From positions 434,001 to 498,000 of the forward strand of contig JACKJP010000003.1 of the NCBI GenBank assembly GCA_020637895.1: a stretch of DNA of 64,000 nucleotides, written 5' to 3'. Position 1 is the stretch's first letter; every line of letters begins with the position of its first letter. The translations under genes were made by a program, and so were the position numbers. Positions 53,160 through 62,129 of the stretch are shown here, one piece after another. Below the pieces are notes generated by a model. That model made no database searches. It was not told the DNA's origin and was given only the letters and a program-made list of their open reading frames with translations. The DNA comes from Rhodobiaceae bacterium (GTDB lineage: Bacteria > Pseudomonadota > Alphaproteobacteria > Rhizobiales > Tepidamorphaceae).

Positions 53160-53855
53160 GTGACAGGATTAGCGCTTCAAGAACGGTTTGCTGAACTCTC
53201 ATATGTCAAACCGCGCGCCAACGGACAGCTTGGCCCGCAGTTGAATTCGCACTTACGGGGAAATTTGATGACTGGAAGCACTAGGGCGGCCCTGGCGCTT
53301 TGCATGAGCGGGTCAGAATCCGACCTGTACACTCGTTTTCTCTGCAAATCGCAGAACTATTTCGAATTCGGCATGGGCGGTAGCACGGTGCTTGCTGCCG
53401 GACTCGTCAAGGACAGGATCTGGTCAGTCGACAGCGATATTGCCTGGTTAGAAAAGACACGCGAAGCGATCGGCCAATCGCTGGCAAGGGTGAATCTGAT
53501 TCATGTCGATATTGGTCCCACGGGTGCGTGGGGGCGCCCTGTCGGTAAAGGGCACGAAGACAAGTTCGCCGCCTATTCGAAAGCCATCAGACAGCGCGAC
53601 ATGCGCGAAGTAGATTTCTGCCTAGTTGACGGGAGATTTCGCGTTGCCTGCTTTTTGACAGCGCTCGCCTGGCTGGACAAAGGCGCTGTCCTGGCCGTGC
53701 ACGACTACCGAGCGCGACCTCAGTATCATGTTGTGGAGAAGTTTGCCCGACCGATCGCGGAGGCGGGCAATATTTGTATGTTCGTGCGCCGCGCCAGCAC
53801 GAGCCGCATGGCAATCAACAGGATGGCGGAACGCTACCGGAAGGATCCGAATTAG
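53160..53855 (+). CDS. Class I methyltransferase-like protein
   Basis: A 231-aa product from a GTG start; the ATG at 53268 behind ACGGGGAAA is a good alternative giving 195 aa. The core is a Rossmann-like SAM-binding pattern: YFEFGMGGSTVLAAGL (glycine-rich loop), IWSVDSDIAWLEKTREAI (acidic residue after strand 2), NLIHVDIGPTGAWGRP, and DFCLVDGRFRVACFL. Proteins with this pattern are annotated as class I methyltransferases, but the acceptor is unknown. It follows the phage capsid operon directly and is convergent with a host exporter gene, so whether it is phage or host is open. Confidence 0.6.
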   Translation: MTGLALQERFAELSYVKPRANGQLGPQLNSHLRGNLMTGSTRAALALCMSGSESDLYTRFLCKSQNYFEFGMGGSTVLAAGLVKDRIWSVDSDIAWLEKTREAIGQSLARVNLIHVDIGPTGAWGRPVGKGHEDKFAAYSKAIRQRDMREVDFCLVDGRFRVACFLTALAWLDKGAVLAVHDYRARPQYHVVEKFARPIAEAGNICMFVRRASTSRMAINRMAERYRKDPN

Positions 53856-53858
53856 CGG

Positions 53859-54797
53859 CTACATCGGGAAGGGTGGCGAAGCCTCGCGCGGGTCGGTTCG
53901 CGCCCTGCGGCGCGCCTCGCGCAGGATCAGATAGATGCCGCTGGCGATAATGACGGCGGCGCCGACGAACACCCAGACATCCGGAATGTCGCCCCAGACG
54001 ATCCAGCCAAGGATGCTGGCCCAGACCAGTGCGGTATAGTCAAACGGCGCAACCGTCGCGGCTTGCGCCATGCGGAACGCCTGGCTGATAAGCGTGATGC
54101 CCGAGGTGCCGAAGACGGCCATGGCGAGGAACAGCGCCGGATCTTCCGGACGCATCGAAGGCCACGCGGTGAACAGCACAAACGACGTCAGCAGGGCCGG
54201 CATCAGCGCGACGTAGAGCATGAGCGTTCGGATGTTGTCGCGCTTGTCGATCCAGCGCGTTGAGATCATCACCAGCGCATGCAGGATGGCGGCCAGAACG
54301 GCGAGAACTGAGGCGGCCTGAAAGGTCTCAGCGCCCGGCCGGACGACAATGAGCACGCCGACAAAGCCGCAGACGACCGCCGCCCAGCGCCGCCAGTCGA
54401 CCGGGTCGTGCAGCAGAACAACCGAAAGGGCCGTGACGAAGAGGGGCGCGGCGAAAATAAGGGAAGTCGCCTCGGCCAGCGGGAGCGCGGACAGGCTGAG
54501 AAAAAAAGCATAGGCCGTGCCCATCGACAGGGCGCCGCGCAGGGCATGAATTTTCAGGCTCTTCGTCTTCATCGCCCGCCAGCCATCGAGTGCGAGGATC
54601 AGACCAGCGATCAGCGGCAGGGCGATGACGCTGCGCATGAACATCATCTGGAAGGGGTCGTAGCGGGCGACGAGCCATTTGGCCGCGGCATCGTTCATGA
54701 CGAGCAGAAACACGCCCGCGCACATGACGAGGATGGCGTAAAGCGGGCGCGCAGCCGCGTGTTCTTGCGGGGAACCGTTCAAGGAGTTGTCTCGCAT
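53859..54797 (-). CDS. EamA/DMT-family transporter
   Basis: A 312-aa protein with ten predicted transmembrane helices in two EamA repeats (first starting LYAILVMCAGVFLLVMNDAAAKWLV, second near AASVLAVLAAILHALVMISTRWI). It is likely to be an inner-membrane exporter of metabolites or amino-acid derivatives; the substrate cannot be read from sequence. The ATG at 54797 is preferred over 54818. It faces away from the LysE gene, giving a divergent pair of exporters. Confidence 0.83.
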   Translation of the reverse strand: MRDNSLNGSPQEHAAARPLYAILVMCAGVFLLVMNDAAAKWLVARYDPFQMMFMRSVIALPLIAGLILALDGWRAMKTKSLKIHALRGALSMGTAYAFFLSLSALPLAEATSLIFAAPLFVTALSVVLLHDPVDWRRWAAVVCGFVGVLIVVRPGAETFQAASVLAVLAAILHALVMISTRWIDKRDNIRTLMLYVALMPALLTSFVLFTAWPSMRPEDPALFLAMAVFGTSGITLISQAFRMAQAATVAPFDYTALVWASILGWIVWGDIPDVWVFVGAAVIIASGIYLILREARRRARTDPREASPPFPM

Positions 54798-54892
54798 CGG
54801 AGGAAGCGGTGGCCACATTGCCCGGATCGGAAGGGTTGGGCAATGGCGGGCTGCTGTTGCACGCGCATGCGCGGTGAACGATTGTGCAAGGC

Positions 54893-55510
54893 ATGAATCT
54901 GACTGCCGCGATCACAGGTTTTTCCGTCGGGCTTGGCCTGATCCTCGCCATTGGCGCGCAGAACGCGTTCGTGCTGCGGCAGGGGCTTCGCGGCGAGCAT
55001 GTCTTCGCGGTGTGCCTCACATGTGCGCTTTCGGACGCGATTCTCATTGCGGCCGGCGTTTCCGGCTTCAGCAAGGTGGTCGACCTTGCGCCCTGGTTAG
55101 ACCCGCTGATGCGTTACGGCGGCGCGATCTTCCTCATCATCTATGGTGCCTTGAGCCTGAAGAGCGCACTTACCGGTGAAGGTGCGCTGAATCCGGATGC
55201 TGGCACCACGCAGAGCCTGAAAGCAGCGGTCCTGGCATGCCTGGCGCTGACATGGCTGAACCCGCATGTCTATCTCGACACGCTGGTCCTGCTCGGCGCG
55301 GTATCGACGCAGTTTCCGGGGCAGGAAACTGCTTTTGCGGTCGGGGCTATCTGTGCCTCGTTTCTATTCTTCTTCCTGCTCGGCTATGGCGCCGGTCTCC
55401 TGCGGCCGATCTTTGCTAGCGCGCGGGCATGGCGGATGCTGGAAGGTTTCATAACCGCCGTCATGTGGACGGTCGCGTTCGGCCTGTTGACTGGCCAGGG
55501 GCCGAGCTAG
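54893..55510 (+). CDS. LysE/ArgO-family amino-acid exporter
   Basis: A 205-aa protein, six transmembrane helices. The N-terminal GFSVGLGLILAIGAQNAFVLRQGL is the signature of the LysE branch that exports lysine or arginine; LTWLNPHVYLDTLVLLG is the second conserved block. It would discharge basic amino acids from the cytoplasm. Its stop overlaps that of the convergent EAL gene by four bases (CTAG). Confidence 0.88.
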   Translation: MNLTAAITGFSVGLGLILAIGAQNAFVLRQGLRGEHVFAVCLTCALSDAILIAAGVSGFSKVVDLAPWLDPLMRYGGAIFLIIYGALSLKSALTGEGALNPDAGTTQSLKAAVLACLALTWLNPHVYLDTLVLLGAVSTQFPGQETAFAVGAICASFLFFFLLGYGAGLLRPIFASARAWRMLEGFITAVMWTVAFGLLTGQGPS

Positions 55511-57135
55511 ACGGCAGCCCGCAATGACTGAAGACGTCTTTCGGGATCATTGGAATGACGACCGTAAAGCGCCAGCAGGTTGATGCCGGGCACCGGTTTT
55601 GACAGCAGGTATCCCTGTCCGTATTCAACGCCGCATGCGCGCAGGATCGTCACCTGCCATTCGTGCTCTATGCCTTCCGCAACCAGGGTCATGCCTCTTT
55701 CTCGTGCGACGCGGACAAGCATTTCAACGATCGTGGTCGCCGAGGTGTCTTCTCCCAGCGCGTCGACGAAGATCTTGTCGACCTTCATCGCGTCCGCGCC
55801 CAGCCGCTGAACCAGCGACAGGCCGTTATGACCGGTGCCGACGTCATCGATGGTAACCTCAAAGCCGAGATCGTGCAGTTCGGCGACGATGCGGGCATCG
55901 GCGTCGATGTCATCGAAGACTTCTCGCTCCGTAAGTTCGATCGTTATCCTGCCCGGGTCGACGGCGGCGCGGCGAGCAGTCTCGAGCAATCGACGTGGAA
56001 ATCCCGGAGAGGCCAGCTGGCCGCGCGTTATATTGAACGACAGGAAGAATTCCGGATCGGTGACGAGCAGCGAGCGCATCTCGTTGAGCGCGTCATTGAT
56101 CTGCGGCCAGGTGATTTCGTCGATGCGACCGGCCTTCTCGGCAGTGTCAATGAACTGCGCCGCCGGGACAATGGTGCCATCGGGCCTGACCCATCGCGCA
56201 AGTACCTCCGCGCCTATGATGCCGCGGCCATCGAGCCGGTAAATCGGCTGGTACCACGGGCGAAATTCCTTACGGATGATCGCGCGGTGCAATTCGTCTG
56301 ACGGTTTGCCAGGTCCGGTGCAAATGCGCGCAATGAGAAGACCGTAACCCAGGCCGGCCAACGTTGCCGCGAGGATGATCGGTCCGAACGCATCGTGATA
56401 GAGCGCGTTCATCGCACTTTTCGAGGCGCGCAGCGTGACCACAATCGGGTAGCGCGCCGAACGCACCGTGTGTGAGAACATATCGCCAGACGGCGCTGTC
56501 CAACCGGGGTTTGTACCGGCGATGCGGGTGCCATCACCCAGTCGCATCTCGATGTCGCCGCGCCCACGCATGCCATCGGGCATGATGTCGACCAACGTTC
56601 CGTCGATATCGAGGATGGCCGCCAGACCTTCGCCACCCTCGATGTCACGGCGTATGCCGCCTGAAAGCTGATGAGAATACATGCCCACGCGAATACCCAG
56701 CGCGGTGCTGGCCGATTGGGGGACTGCGAACAGGCGGACGCCACCAGTGACCGACGGGAGCATGCGATCGAACGCCGGCCACTCAACATCGAACTCCAGC
56801 GTGCCCGAATAGGCCGAGCAGTTCACAGCGCCCGTATCTCCGACGGCGCGAATATCTTTCAGATAGCTGCTTCGATATACCTGCAGGCGCAGGGTTCGCA
56901 GCCTCCGCGCATCGCAATCGAAGCGACTTCCAGAGGCCGCGACATTGAGCTCGCGTATTCCATTTTCCACGGCGATCTCGGCGCGACGCAACGCCACGGT
57001 GGAGAATTCACGCAACTGGCGGGCGTTCTGGGTTTCGATCAGCCAGTTCGCGCCGAACTGGCCGACGAACAGGCAGATAAGCGCGCAAAACGGCACGAGC
57101 GTCACATACGCAAGAATGCGTGTCCGTATCGGCAA
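55507..57135 (-). CDS. CSS-motif EAL-domain cyclic di-GMP phosphodiesterase
   Basis: A 542-aa inner-membrane protein. TM1 (ILAYVTLVPFCALICLFVG) and TM2 (about residue 240, FGPIILAATLAGLGYGLLIA) enclose a periplasmic domain with the paired cysteines of the CSS motif (RFDCDARRL, NCSAYSG), which senses redox state through disulfides. The cytoplasmic EAL domain (about 275-525) has EVLARW in place of EALLRW, NITRGQL, ELTERE, DDVGTG, KVDKIFVD, VAEGIE and YGQGYLLSKP, so the metal and catalytic residues appear to be present. It should hydrolyse c-di-GMP and favour motility over surface life. Confidence 0.9.
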   Translation of the reverse strand: MPIRTRILAYVTLVPFCALICLFVGQFGANWLIETQNARQLREFSTVALRRAEIAVENGIRELNVAASGSRFDCDARRLRTLRLQVYRSSYLKDIRAVGDTGAVNCSAYSGTLEFDVEWPAFDRMLPSVTGGVRLFAVPQSASTALGIRVGMYSHQLSGGIRRDIEGGEGLAAILDIDGTLVDIMPDGMRGRGDIEMRLGDGTRIAGTNPGWTAPSGDMFSHTVRSARYPIVVTLRASKSAMNALYHDAFGPIILAATLAGLGYGLLIARICTGPGKPSDELHRAIIRKEFRPWYQPIYRLDGRGIIGAEVLARWVRPDGTIVPAAQFIDTAEKAGRIDEITWPQINDALNEMRSLLVTDPEFFLSFNITRGQLASPGFPRRLLETARRAAVDPGRITIELTEREVFDDIDADARIVAELHDLGFEVTIDDVGTGHNGLSLVQRLGADAMKVDKIFVDALGEDTSATTIVEMLVRVARERGMTLVAEGIEHEWQVTILRACGVEYGQGYLLSKPVPGINLLALYGRHSNDPERRLQSLRAAV

Positions 57136-57281
57136 GCCAAGCCCCCTCTAACCCAGGTGGCCACGCTAGCAATGGGACCTCAACAATTCGTTACGGTTCA
57201 AAGGTTTGTTCCAGCTCAATTGCAATCCTCGACAGGTCCAAATAACGTGCCGCCGACAAAATTGGCAGGGAGTCGTCGTTC

Positions 57282-57575
57282 ATGGCAAAGGGATACTGGA
57301 TCGTCCATATGACGGTCCTCGAACAGGATGCATACCGGTCCTATGTAAAGGCCGCACGGCCGTTTCTCGCCGATCGCGGCGCCCGCTTTCTAGTCGTCGG
57401 CGGACAATATGAGGCGGTCGAGGGGGCGGCGCAGCCGCGCCATATCGTCATCGAATTCGACAGCTACGACGCTGCCCGGGACGCTTATCATTCGCCGGAA
57501 TACGCGGAAATACGCAAGCTGAGGGAAGGCGCATGCGACGCCGATATCCTGATTGTGGAAGGTCTCTCCGCCTGA
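57282..57575 (+). CDS. DUF1330-family protein
   Basis: A 97-aa protein with a ferredoxin-like alpha/beta fold typical of DUF1330: WIVHMTVLEQDAYRSYVKAARPFLADRGARFLVVGGQYE, then PRHIVIEFDSYDAARDAYHSPEYAEIRKLR. Family members form dimers related to dimeric barrel proteins; no enzymatic role is established. It is a stand-alone gene. Confidence 0.82.
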   Translation: MAKGYWIVHMTVLEQDAYRSYVKAARPFLADRGARFLVVGGQYEAVEGAAQPRHIVIEFDSYDAARDAYHSPEYAEIRKLREGACDADILIVEGLSA

Positions 57576-57631
57576 TCCATAAGACAAAGGCTGTATAGCG
57601 TCAGCGCTCGACTGCCGTCGGAATTCCAAAA

Positions 57632-58366
57632 TTGAAAAACTGGCTGAGGATGTTGCTACCGGAGCCGATCGCCGGTGGAGCAGGTCATGGATTGCGTGCG
57701 GCGGCAGGCGCGCTAATCGGGCTTGCCTGTACTGGCTATATTTCGGGTGTTGTAGCGGATGCGCCTGGAACAGCTTTGCTTATGGCACCCATGGGAGCAT
57801 CGGCCGTACTCCTTTTCGCGGTTCCGGCGAGCCCCCTCGCACAGCCCTGGTCGATCCTTGGAGGCAACGTCATCGCGGCAATAATTGGCGTCACCGCTGC
57901 GCGCTATCTGCCAAACGCCTTGCTTGCCGGATCGCTGGCGGTGGCGTTGGCGATAGCGATAGGCTCGCTCTTGCGCTGCCTGCATCCGCCGAGCGGCGCT
58001 GTCGCTCTTACAGCCGTCCTTGGCGGTGCAGAGGTGAGGGCGTCCGGGTTCGATTTTGTCGTCGTGCCGGTGCTATTGAATTCCATATTGCTGACCTTCG
58101 CGGCGCTTCTGTTCAACAACCTGACGGGCCGAACCTATCCGCATCGTGCCCACGCGCCGCAGCACCCGCACCCGCTCGGCAGGGAAATCATCCTGAACGA
58201 CGAAGATTTCGAGGACGTCCTGAATGACTACGGCGATCGCCTGGACATTCACCCTCAGGATCTGAGAAAGCTCTATGAAGAATTGCGCGGCAGAGCCGAC
58301 AAGCGGCGAGCCGCAATAGCTAGGGCGCGCGGAATGTGGCGCCGGCAACGGCTAAGGCGAAAATGA
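57632..58366 (+). CDS. HPP-family membrane protein
   Basis: A 244-aa product; the TTG start at 57632 is tentative and an ATG at 57650 is possible. It has four hydrophobic segments with LMAPMGASAVLLFAVP and the name-giving CLHPPSGAVALTAVLGG. Cyanobacterial relatives were linked to nitrite transport, but a general role is not settled. The C-terminal 80 residues are a polar helical extension (LNDEDFEDVLNDYGDRLDIHPQDLRKLYEEL) that could regulate the channel-like core. Confidence 0.82.
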   Translation: MKNWLRMLLPEPIAGGAGHGLRAAAGALIGLACTGYISGVVADAPGTALLMAPMGASAVLLFAVPASPLAQPWSILGGNVIAAIIGVTAARYLPNALLAGSLAVALAIAIGSLLRCLHPPSGAVALTAVLGGAEVRASGFDFVVVPVLLNSILLTFAALLFNNLTGRTYPHRAHAPQHPHPLGREIILNDEDFEDVLNDYGDRLDIHPQDLRKLYEELRGRADKRRAAIARARGMWRRQRLRRK

Positions 58367-58397
58367 CCGGCGCATTGCTGCGCGGATTGCCGCCAGC

Positions 58398-58859
58398 TTA
58401 ACGCTTCGGCGCTCGTACGCCGTCAAATGCGAGACGGTATAGGCCCCACAAAAGCGGACCATACAGCGCATTGGGCACGAATGAGGCGATGAAGACCTCT
58501 GGGCCCTGGCGCAACCCCAGAAAACCCCAGCCTGCGAGCGGGGCAAGCGCGAAAAGTGTGAATAGCCACAGCACCAGGCTTAGCAGCATCGCAGCGCGCA
58601 ACGTCAGCCGATCGCGCAGGATCGCTATGGCTGCAACCGAAATGCCCGTGAAATAGACAATATGGAAGACCATGCCCGCCGCGAGGGAGACCTCCCGGCC
58701 GAGCAGCGCTTCGGTAACGGCCTGGGCGATCGGCTTGGGCAACTGCGCCTGACCACCAATGATGAGCGGTACGATGACCGCCGCCAGAATGGCTGCAGTA
58801 CCGAGCCCTACCAGCACAGCACGAATCCATTCCCTTGCAGCCATTGGGCGATCTCGCAT
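58398..58859 (-). CDS. Four-helix hypothetical membrane protein
   Basis: A 153-aa protein with ATG at 58859 behind AGAGGAAT. Four transmembrane segments (VLVGLGTAAILAAVIVPLIIGG, AAGMVFHIVYFTGISVAAI, AAMLLSLVLWLFTLFALAPL, FVPNALYGPLLWGLYRLAF). No family is recognised. It is the last host gene before the phage tail genes; its start lies 40 bases from the tube A start on the other strand. Confidence 0.6.
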   Translation of the reverse strand: MRDRPMAAREWIRAVLVGLGTAAILAAVIVPLIIGGQAQLPKPIAQAVTEALLGREVSLAAGMVFHIVYFTGISVAAIAILRDRLTLRAAMLLSLVLWLFTLFALAPLAGWGFLGLRQGPEVFIASFVPNALYGPLLWGLYRLAFDGVRAPKR

Positions 58860-58899
58860 CGCTCGATTCCTCTGTGATCCTGACGAAAAGGCATTCTAG

Positions 58900-59685
58900 A
58901 TGGCCACAAATGTAGAAATTGCAAACCTCGCGCTGACACGGCTCGGTCACGACGCGATCAGCGCATTCAGCCCCTCGGGCAACAAGGCCGCGCGGTGGTT
59001 CGACAGCCACTACGAGGGCATCAAACTGGCGCTCCTGCGCGCGCATCAATGGAATTTCGCGATCCGCCGCGCCGTCCCCGTGGCCGAAACGATCCGGTCT
59101 GTTGGAGGGATCACACAGACAAATCCGGCTGTGGTGACCAGCTCCTCGCACGGGTTTTCCAATGGCGAGACGGTCTATATCGCCGGCGTGATCGGAATGG
59201 GCGAGGTCAATGCCCGGACCTTTGTCGTAGCCAATGCTGCCACCGACACTTTCGAGCTTTCCGACACCGATGCCAGCGAATGGTCGGCCTATCAGTCGGG
59301 CGGGTATATTTACGCCCATGTCGCAACAGAATTTACCCGCCGCTTCCCGCTTCCCGACGACTGCATACGATTGATGCGGGTGAATGCGGGCGAAAGCACG
59401 CCGCACCGTGTGGAGGGGCGCTTCATCCTCACCGACGAATCTGCACTGCACATCGAATATGTTTCATCCGACGTCACCGAAACGGCATTCGATGGAATTT
59501 TCGTCGATCTGCTCGCAAGCCGTCTCAGCGCGGAAATATGCTTCTATCTGACCGACAATTCCAGCCTGACCGAACAGTGCTGGCAGATCTACGAAGCAAA
59601 GCTGAGGGAAGCGCGCGGCATGGATGCCCGGGAGGGTACGCCACGACCGCTTGTCGCCGATAGCTGGCTGGAGGCGAGGGCGTGA
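58900..59685 (+). CDS. Podovirus tail tube protein A-like (adaptor) with inserted domain
   Basis: A 261-aa product; T7 gp11 has 196 aa. The N-terminus NVEIANLALTRLGHDAISAFSPSGNKAARWFDSHYEGIKLALLRAHQWNFA is the characteristic start of T7-type tail tubular A proteins, which form the ring below the portal. An insertion at about residues 70-140 (PAVVTSSSHGFSNGETVYIAGVIGMGEVN ... TFELSDTDASEWSAY) resembles the small FCCH-like beta domain often seen in phage tubular proteins. The C-terminus returns to the helical fold. It overlaps the tube B gene (GTGA). Confidence 0.8.
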   Translation: MATNVEIANLALTRLGHDAISAFSPSGNKAARWFDSHYEGIKLALLRAHQWNFAIRRAVPVAETIRSVGGITQTNPAVVTSSSHGFSNGETVYIAGVIGMGEVNARTFVVANAATDTFELSDTDASEWSAYQSGGYIYAHVATEFTRRFPLPDDCIRLMRVNAGESTPHRVEGRFILTDESALHIEYVSSDVTETAFDGIFVDLLASRLSAEICFYLTDNSSLTEQCWQIYEAKLREARGMDAREGTPRPLVADSWLEARA

Positions 59686-59687
59686 CC

Positions 59688-62129
59688 ATGCCATCCGTTA
59701 CAGCCATCCAGACCAATTTTACCGCGGGCGCCTTCAGCCCGCTCTTGTTTTCTCGCGTTGAATTGCAAAAGTACCGCAACGGCGCGGAAGTACTCACCAA
59801 CTTCATTGTCCAGCGGTACGGCGGCATAAAGAAGCGCGGTGGAACCGAGTTCATCTACGAGGTCAAGGACAGTGCGGAAGCGGTCCGCCTTATCCCTTTC
59901 GTCTTTTCCAAGACGCAGGCCTACGTCCTTGAGTTTGGTTCAGAATATATCCGGTTCTACACGAATGGCGGGCAGGTCCAGTCCGGCGGCAGCGCGGTTG
60001 AAGTGGCCACGCCCTATCAGGAAGATGAACTGTTCGATGTGCAATACGCCCAGTCGGCCGACGTCCTCTATCTCGTCCACCCTGCCCATGCTCCACGCAA
60101 GCTGGCGCGCCTGTCAGCGACAAGTTTTGCGCTTGCGGAAGTTGAGTTCGAAGACGGCCCGTATCTGCCGCTGAATGAAACGGGTACGACGCTGACGCCG
60201 TCCGACTATGGCTCACTTACGCCGATCATGACGAGCAACTCTGCGCCTTCCGGGACAGTGACAAGTACCGGTTCTTCTTCCACCGCCTGGCAAATCTTCG
60301 ATCGTGACGCGGCATCGAACGGCCTTTGGGGAAGCGCGACTGCCGGCTTCGTTGCCTACCAGCTCGCCGGCGGTGCGACGGCCATCGTCGATGCCTATTG
60401 GCTGCGCGCGACCGACGACAGCGTGAATGTCGGCCAAAGCCCGATTTCATGGGAGCTGCAAGGATCCAGCAACGGATCATCATGGGTCACGCTTGACGCG
60501 CGCAACAAGGAAGTGGGCTGGGCGGCCTCGGAGGTCCGGTTCTATGAGTTCGCCAATCAGACCCCGTTCGCATATTACCGGTTCAAATGGTCTGGGGTGG
60601 ACGGGTTGAATTCGACCCGGTTTGCAGAACTCGGCATGAACAAGGCGGCTGCGAGCCAGACGGCTTTCAACCTGACGGCATCGTCGACGACGGGGATCAA
60701 CGACAATCAGGGCTTTCTGAGTACGGACATCGGCCGTCATATCCGTCTGCTCGGCGCCGACGGCAAATGGCGCTGGGCCGTTATTCAGGCATACACGTCC
60801 TCAACAGTCGTCACCATCGTTCTGCATGGCCATGCGCTGCCAAGCCTTTCGCCGATCATTAACTGGCAGATGGGCGCCTGGTCTGAGGAGACCGGGTGGC
60901 CATCCTGCATCGCCTTCTATGAGGGAAGGCTTTGCTTCGCCTCGACGGCCGAGCAGCCGCAGACCGTCTGGATGTCTAAGGTCGACGATTTCACCAATTT
61001 CGGTACGTCGGACCCGATTGAAGACACCGATGCAATCAATGCCAGCATCTCATCGGAGGAAATTAATTCCATCCAGTGGATCGCGGAAAGCAGCGAACTG
61101 TTCGTTGGAACGACGGCGGCCCTGAGGACCATCGGCCCGAACACGTCCACCGGCACGTTCAGCCCGACGAACATCCGGCAAAAACGTGAAACGACCTACG
61201 GCACCTCCAGCGTGCAGCCCGTTCGCATCGGCAATGTGGCGCTTTATGCCGGGTATTACGGAAAGGACCTGCGGGAGGCTGCCTATTCCTATGAAGCCAA
61301 CGGCTATGCCTCCCAGGACATGTCCATTCTCGCCGAGCATCTCCTGAGAGGAAAGATCAGGCAGATCGCCTATGCCCAGACCCCGGTCGGCGTCGTCTGG
61401 ATCGTCATGAATGACGGATCGCTGGTGGCGATGACCTACGAGAGAGACCAAGAAGTCATCGCGTTTCATGATCACGTCATCGGCGGGTCATCGACCTTTG
61501 CGGAGAGCGTTTGCGCGATACCCGGTACGGCACGCGACGAGGTCTGGCTTCTGGTTAGCCGTCATATCAACGGCGCCACCGTTCGTTACCTGGAGCGCCT
61601 GTCCGAAGGGCATGAGATCGACGCGGACATTTCGGACGCAACGTTTCTGGATTGCCATCTGACTTATGCAGGATCGGCAACGTCCGCGCTTGCCGGCCTC
61701 GACCATCTGGAGGGAGCGAGCGTGCACGTCTGGTCCGATGCAGGTGCACAAGGGCCGTATTCTGTATCGAGCGGGTCGATAACAGTCGACGAACCGGTGA
61801 GCAAAGCGTGTGTCGGATTTTCTTATGTGGCGACCATGGAAACGCTTTCTCCGGAGGTTGCCGCACAAGGCGGGACTGCGCAGACACGTCTGGGACATAT
61901 ATCGGAAGTCTGGCTGAGGCTGCTGCAATCCCAAGGCGGTGGTGTCGGTAGCGCCGAACAGGCCGATTTCGAGGCGGTCGAATATGAAGATGAATCGCTC
62001 TTTACCGGCGACAAGCGGGTCGCGCTCGCCATGGAATGGGGCCGCGGCAAAAGACTCAAGATTACCCACGACCAACCAAGCCCATTCCATCTACTCGGTA
62101 TCGTTTCAGAAACAAGGATAACAGGCTGA
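59688..62129 (+). CDS. Podovirus tail tube protein B-like (nozzle) with discoidin-like insertion
   Basis: An 813-aa product from the ATG at 59688 (a GTG at 59682 is possible); T7 gp12 has 794 aa. The N-terminus QTNFTAGAFSPLLFSRVELQKYRNGAEVLTNFIVQRYGGIKKRGGTEF is the signature of the podoviral nozzle. Residues about 185-330 form an insertion like an F5/8 type C (discoidin) carbohydrate-binding domain (TAWQIFDRDAASNGLWGS ... SWELQGSSNGSSWVTLDARN ... FAYYRFKWSGVDG). The remainder has beta-propeller-type repeats (WMSKVDDFTNFG, YVLEFGSEYIRFY). Six copies would build the tail tip, and the insertion may contact the target cell surface. Confidence 0.83.
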   Translation: MPSVTAIQTNFTAGAFSPLLFSRVELQKYRNGAEVLTNFIVQRYGGIKKRGGTEFIYEVKDSAEAVRLIPFVFSKTQAYVLEFGSEYIRFYTNGGQVQSGGSAVEVATPYQEDELFDVQYAQSADVLYLVHPAHAPRKLARLSATSFALAEVEFEDGPYLPLNETGTTLTPSDYGSLTPIMTSNSAPSGTVTSTGSSSTAWQIFDRDAASNGLWGSATAGFVAYQLAGGATAIVDAYWLRATDDSVNVGQSPISWELQGSSNGSSWVTLDARNKEVGWAASEVRFYEFANQTPFAYYRFKWSGVDGLNSTRFAELGMNKAAASQTAFNLTASSTTGINDNQGFLSTDIGRHIRLLGADGKWRWAVIQAYTSSTVVTIVLHGHALPSLSPIINWQMGAWSEETGWPSCIAFYEGRLCFASTAEQPQTVWMSKVDDFTNFGTSDPIEDTDAINASISSEEINSIQWIAESSELFVGTTAALRTIGPNTSTGTFSPTNIRQKRETTYGTSSVQPVRIGNVALYAGYYGKDLREAAYSYEANGYASQDMSILAEHLLRGKIRQIAYAQTPVGVVWIVMNDGSLVAMTYERDQEVIAFHDHVIGGSSTFAESVCAIPGTARDEVWLLVSRHINGATVRYLERLSEGHEIDADISDATFLDCHLTYAGSATSALAGLDHLEGASVHVWSDAGAQGPYSVSSGSITVDEPVSKACVGFSYVATMETLSPEVAAQGGTAQTRLGHISEVWLRLLQSQGGGVGSAEQADFEAVEYEDESLFTGDKRVALAMEWGRGKRLKITHDQPSPFHLLGIVSETRITG

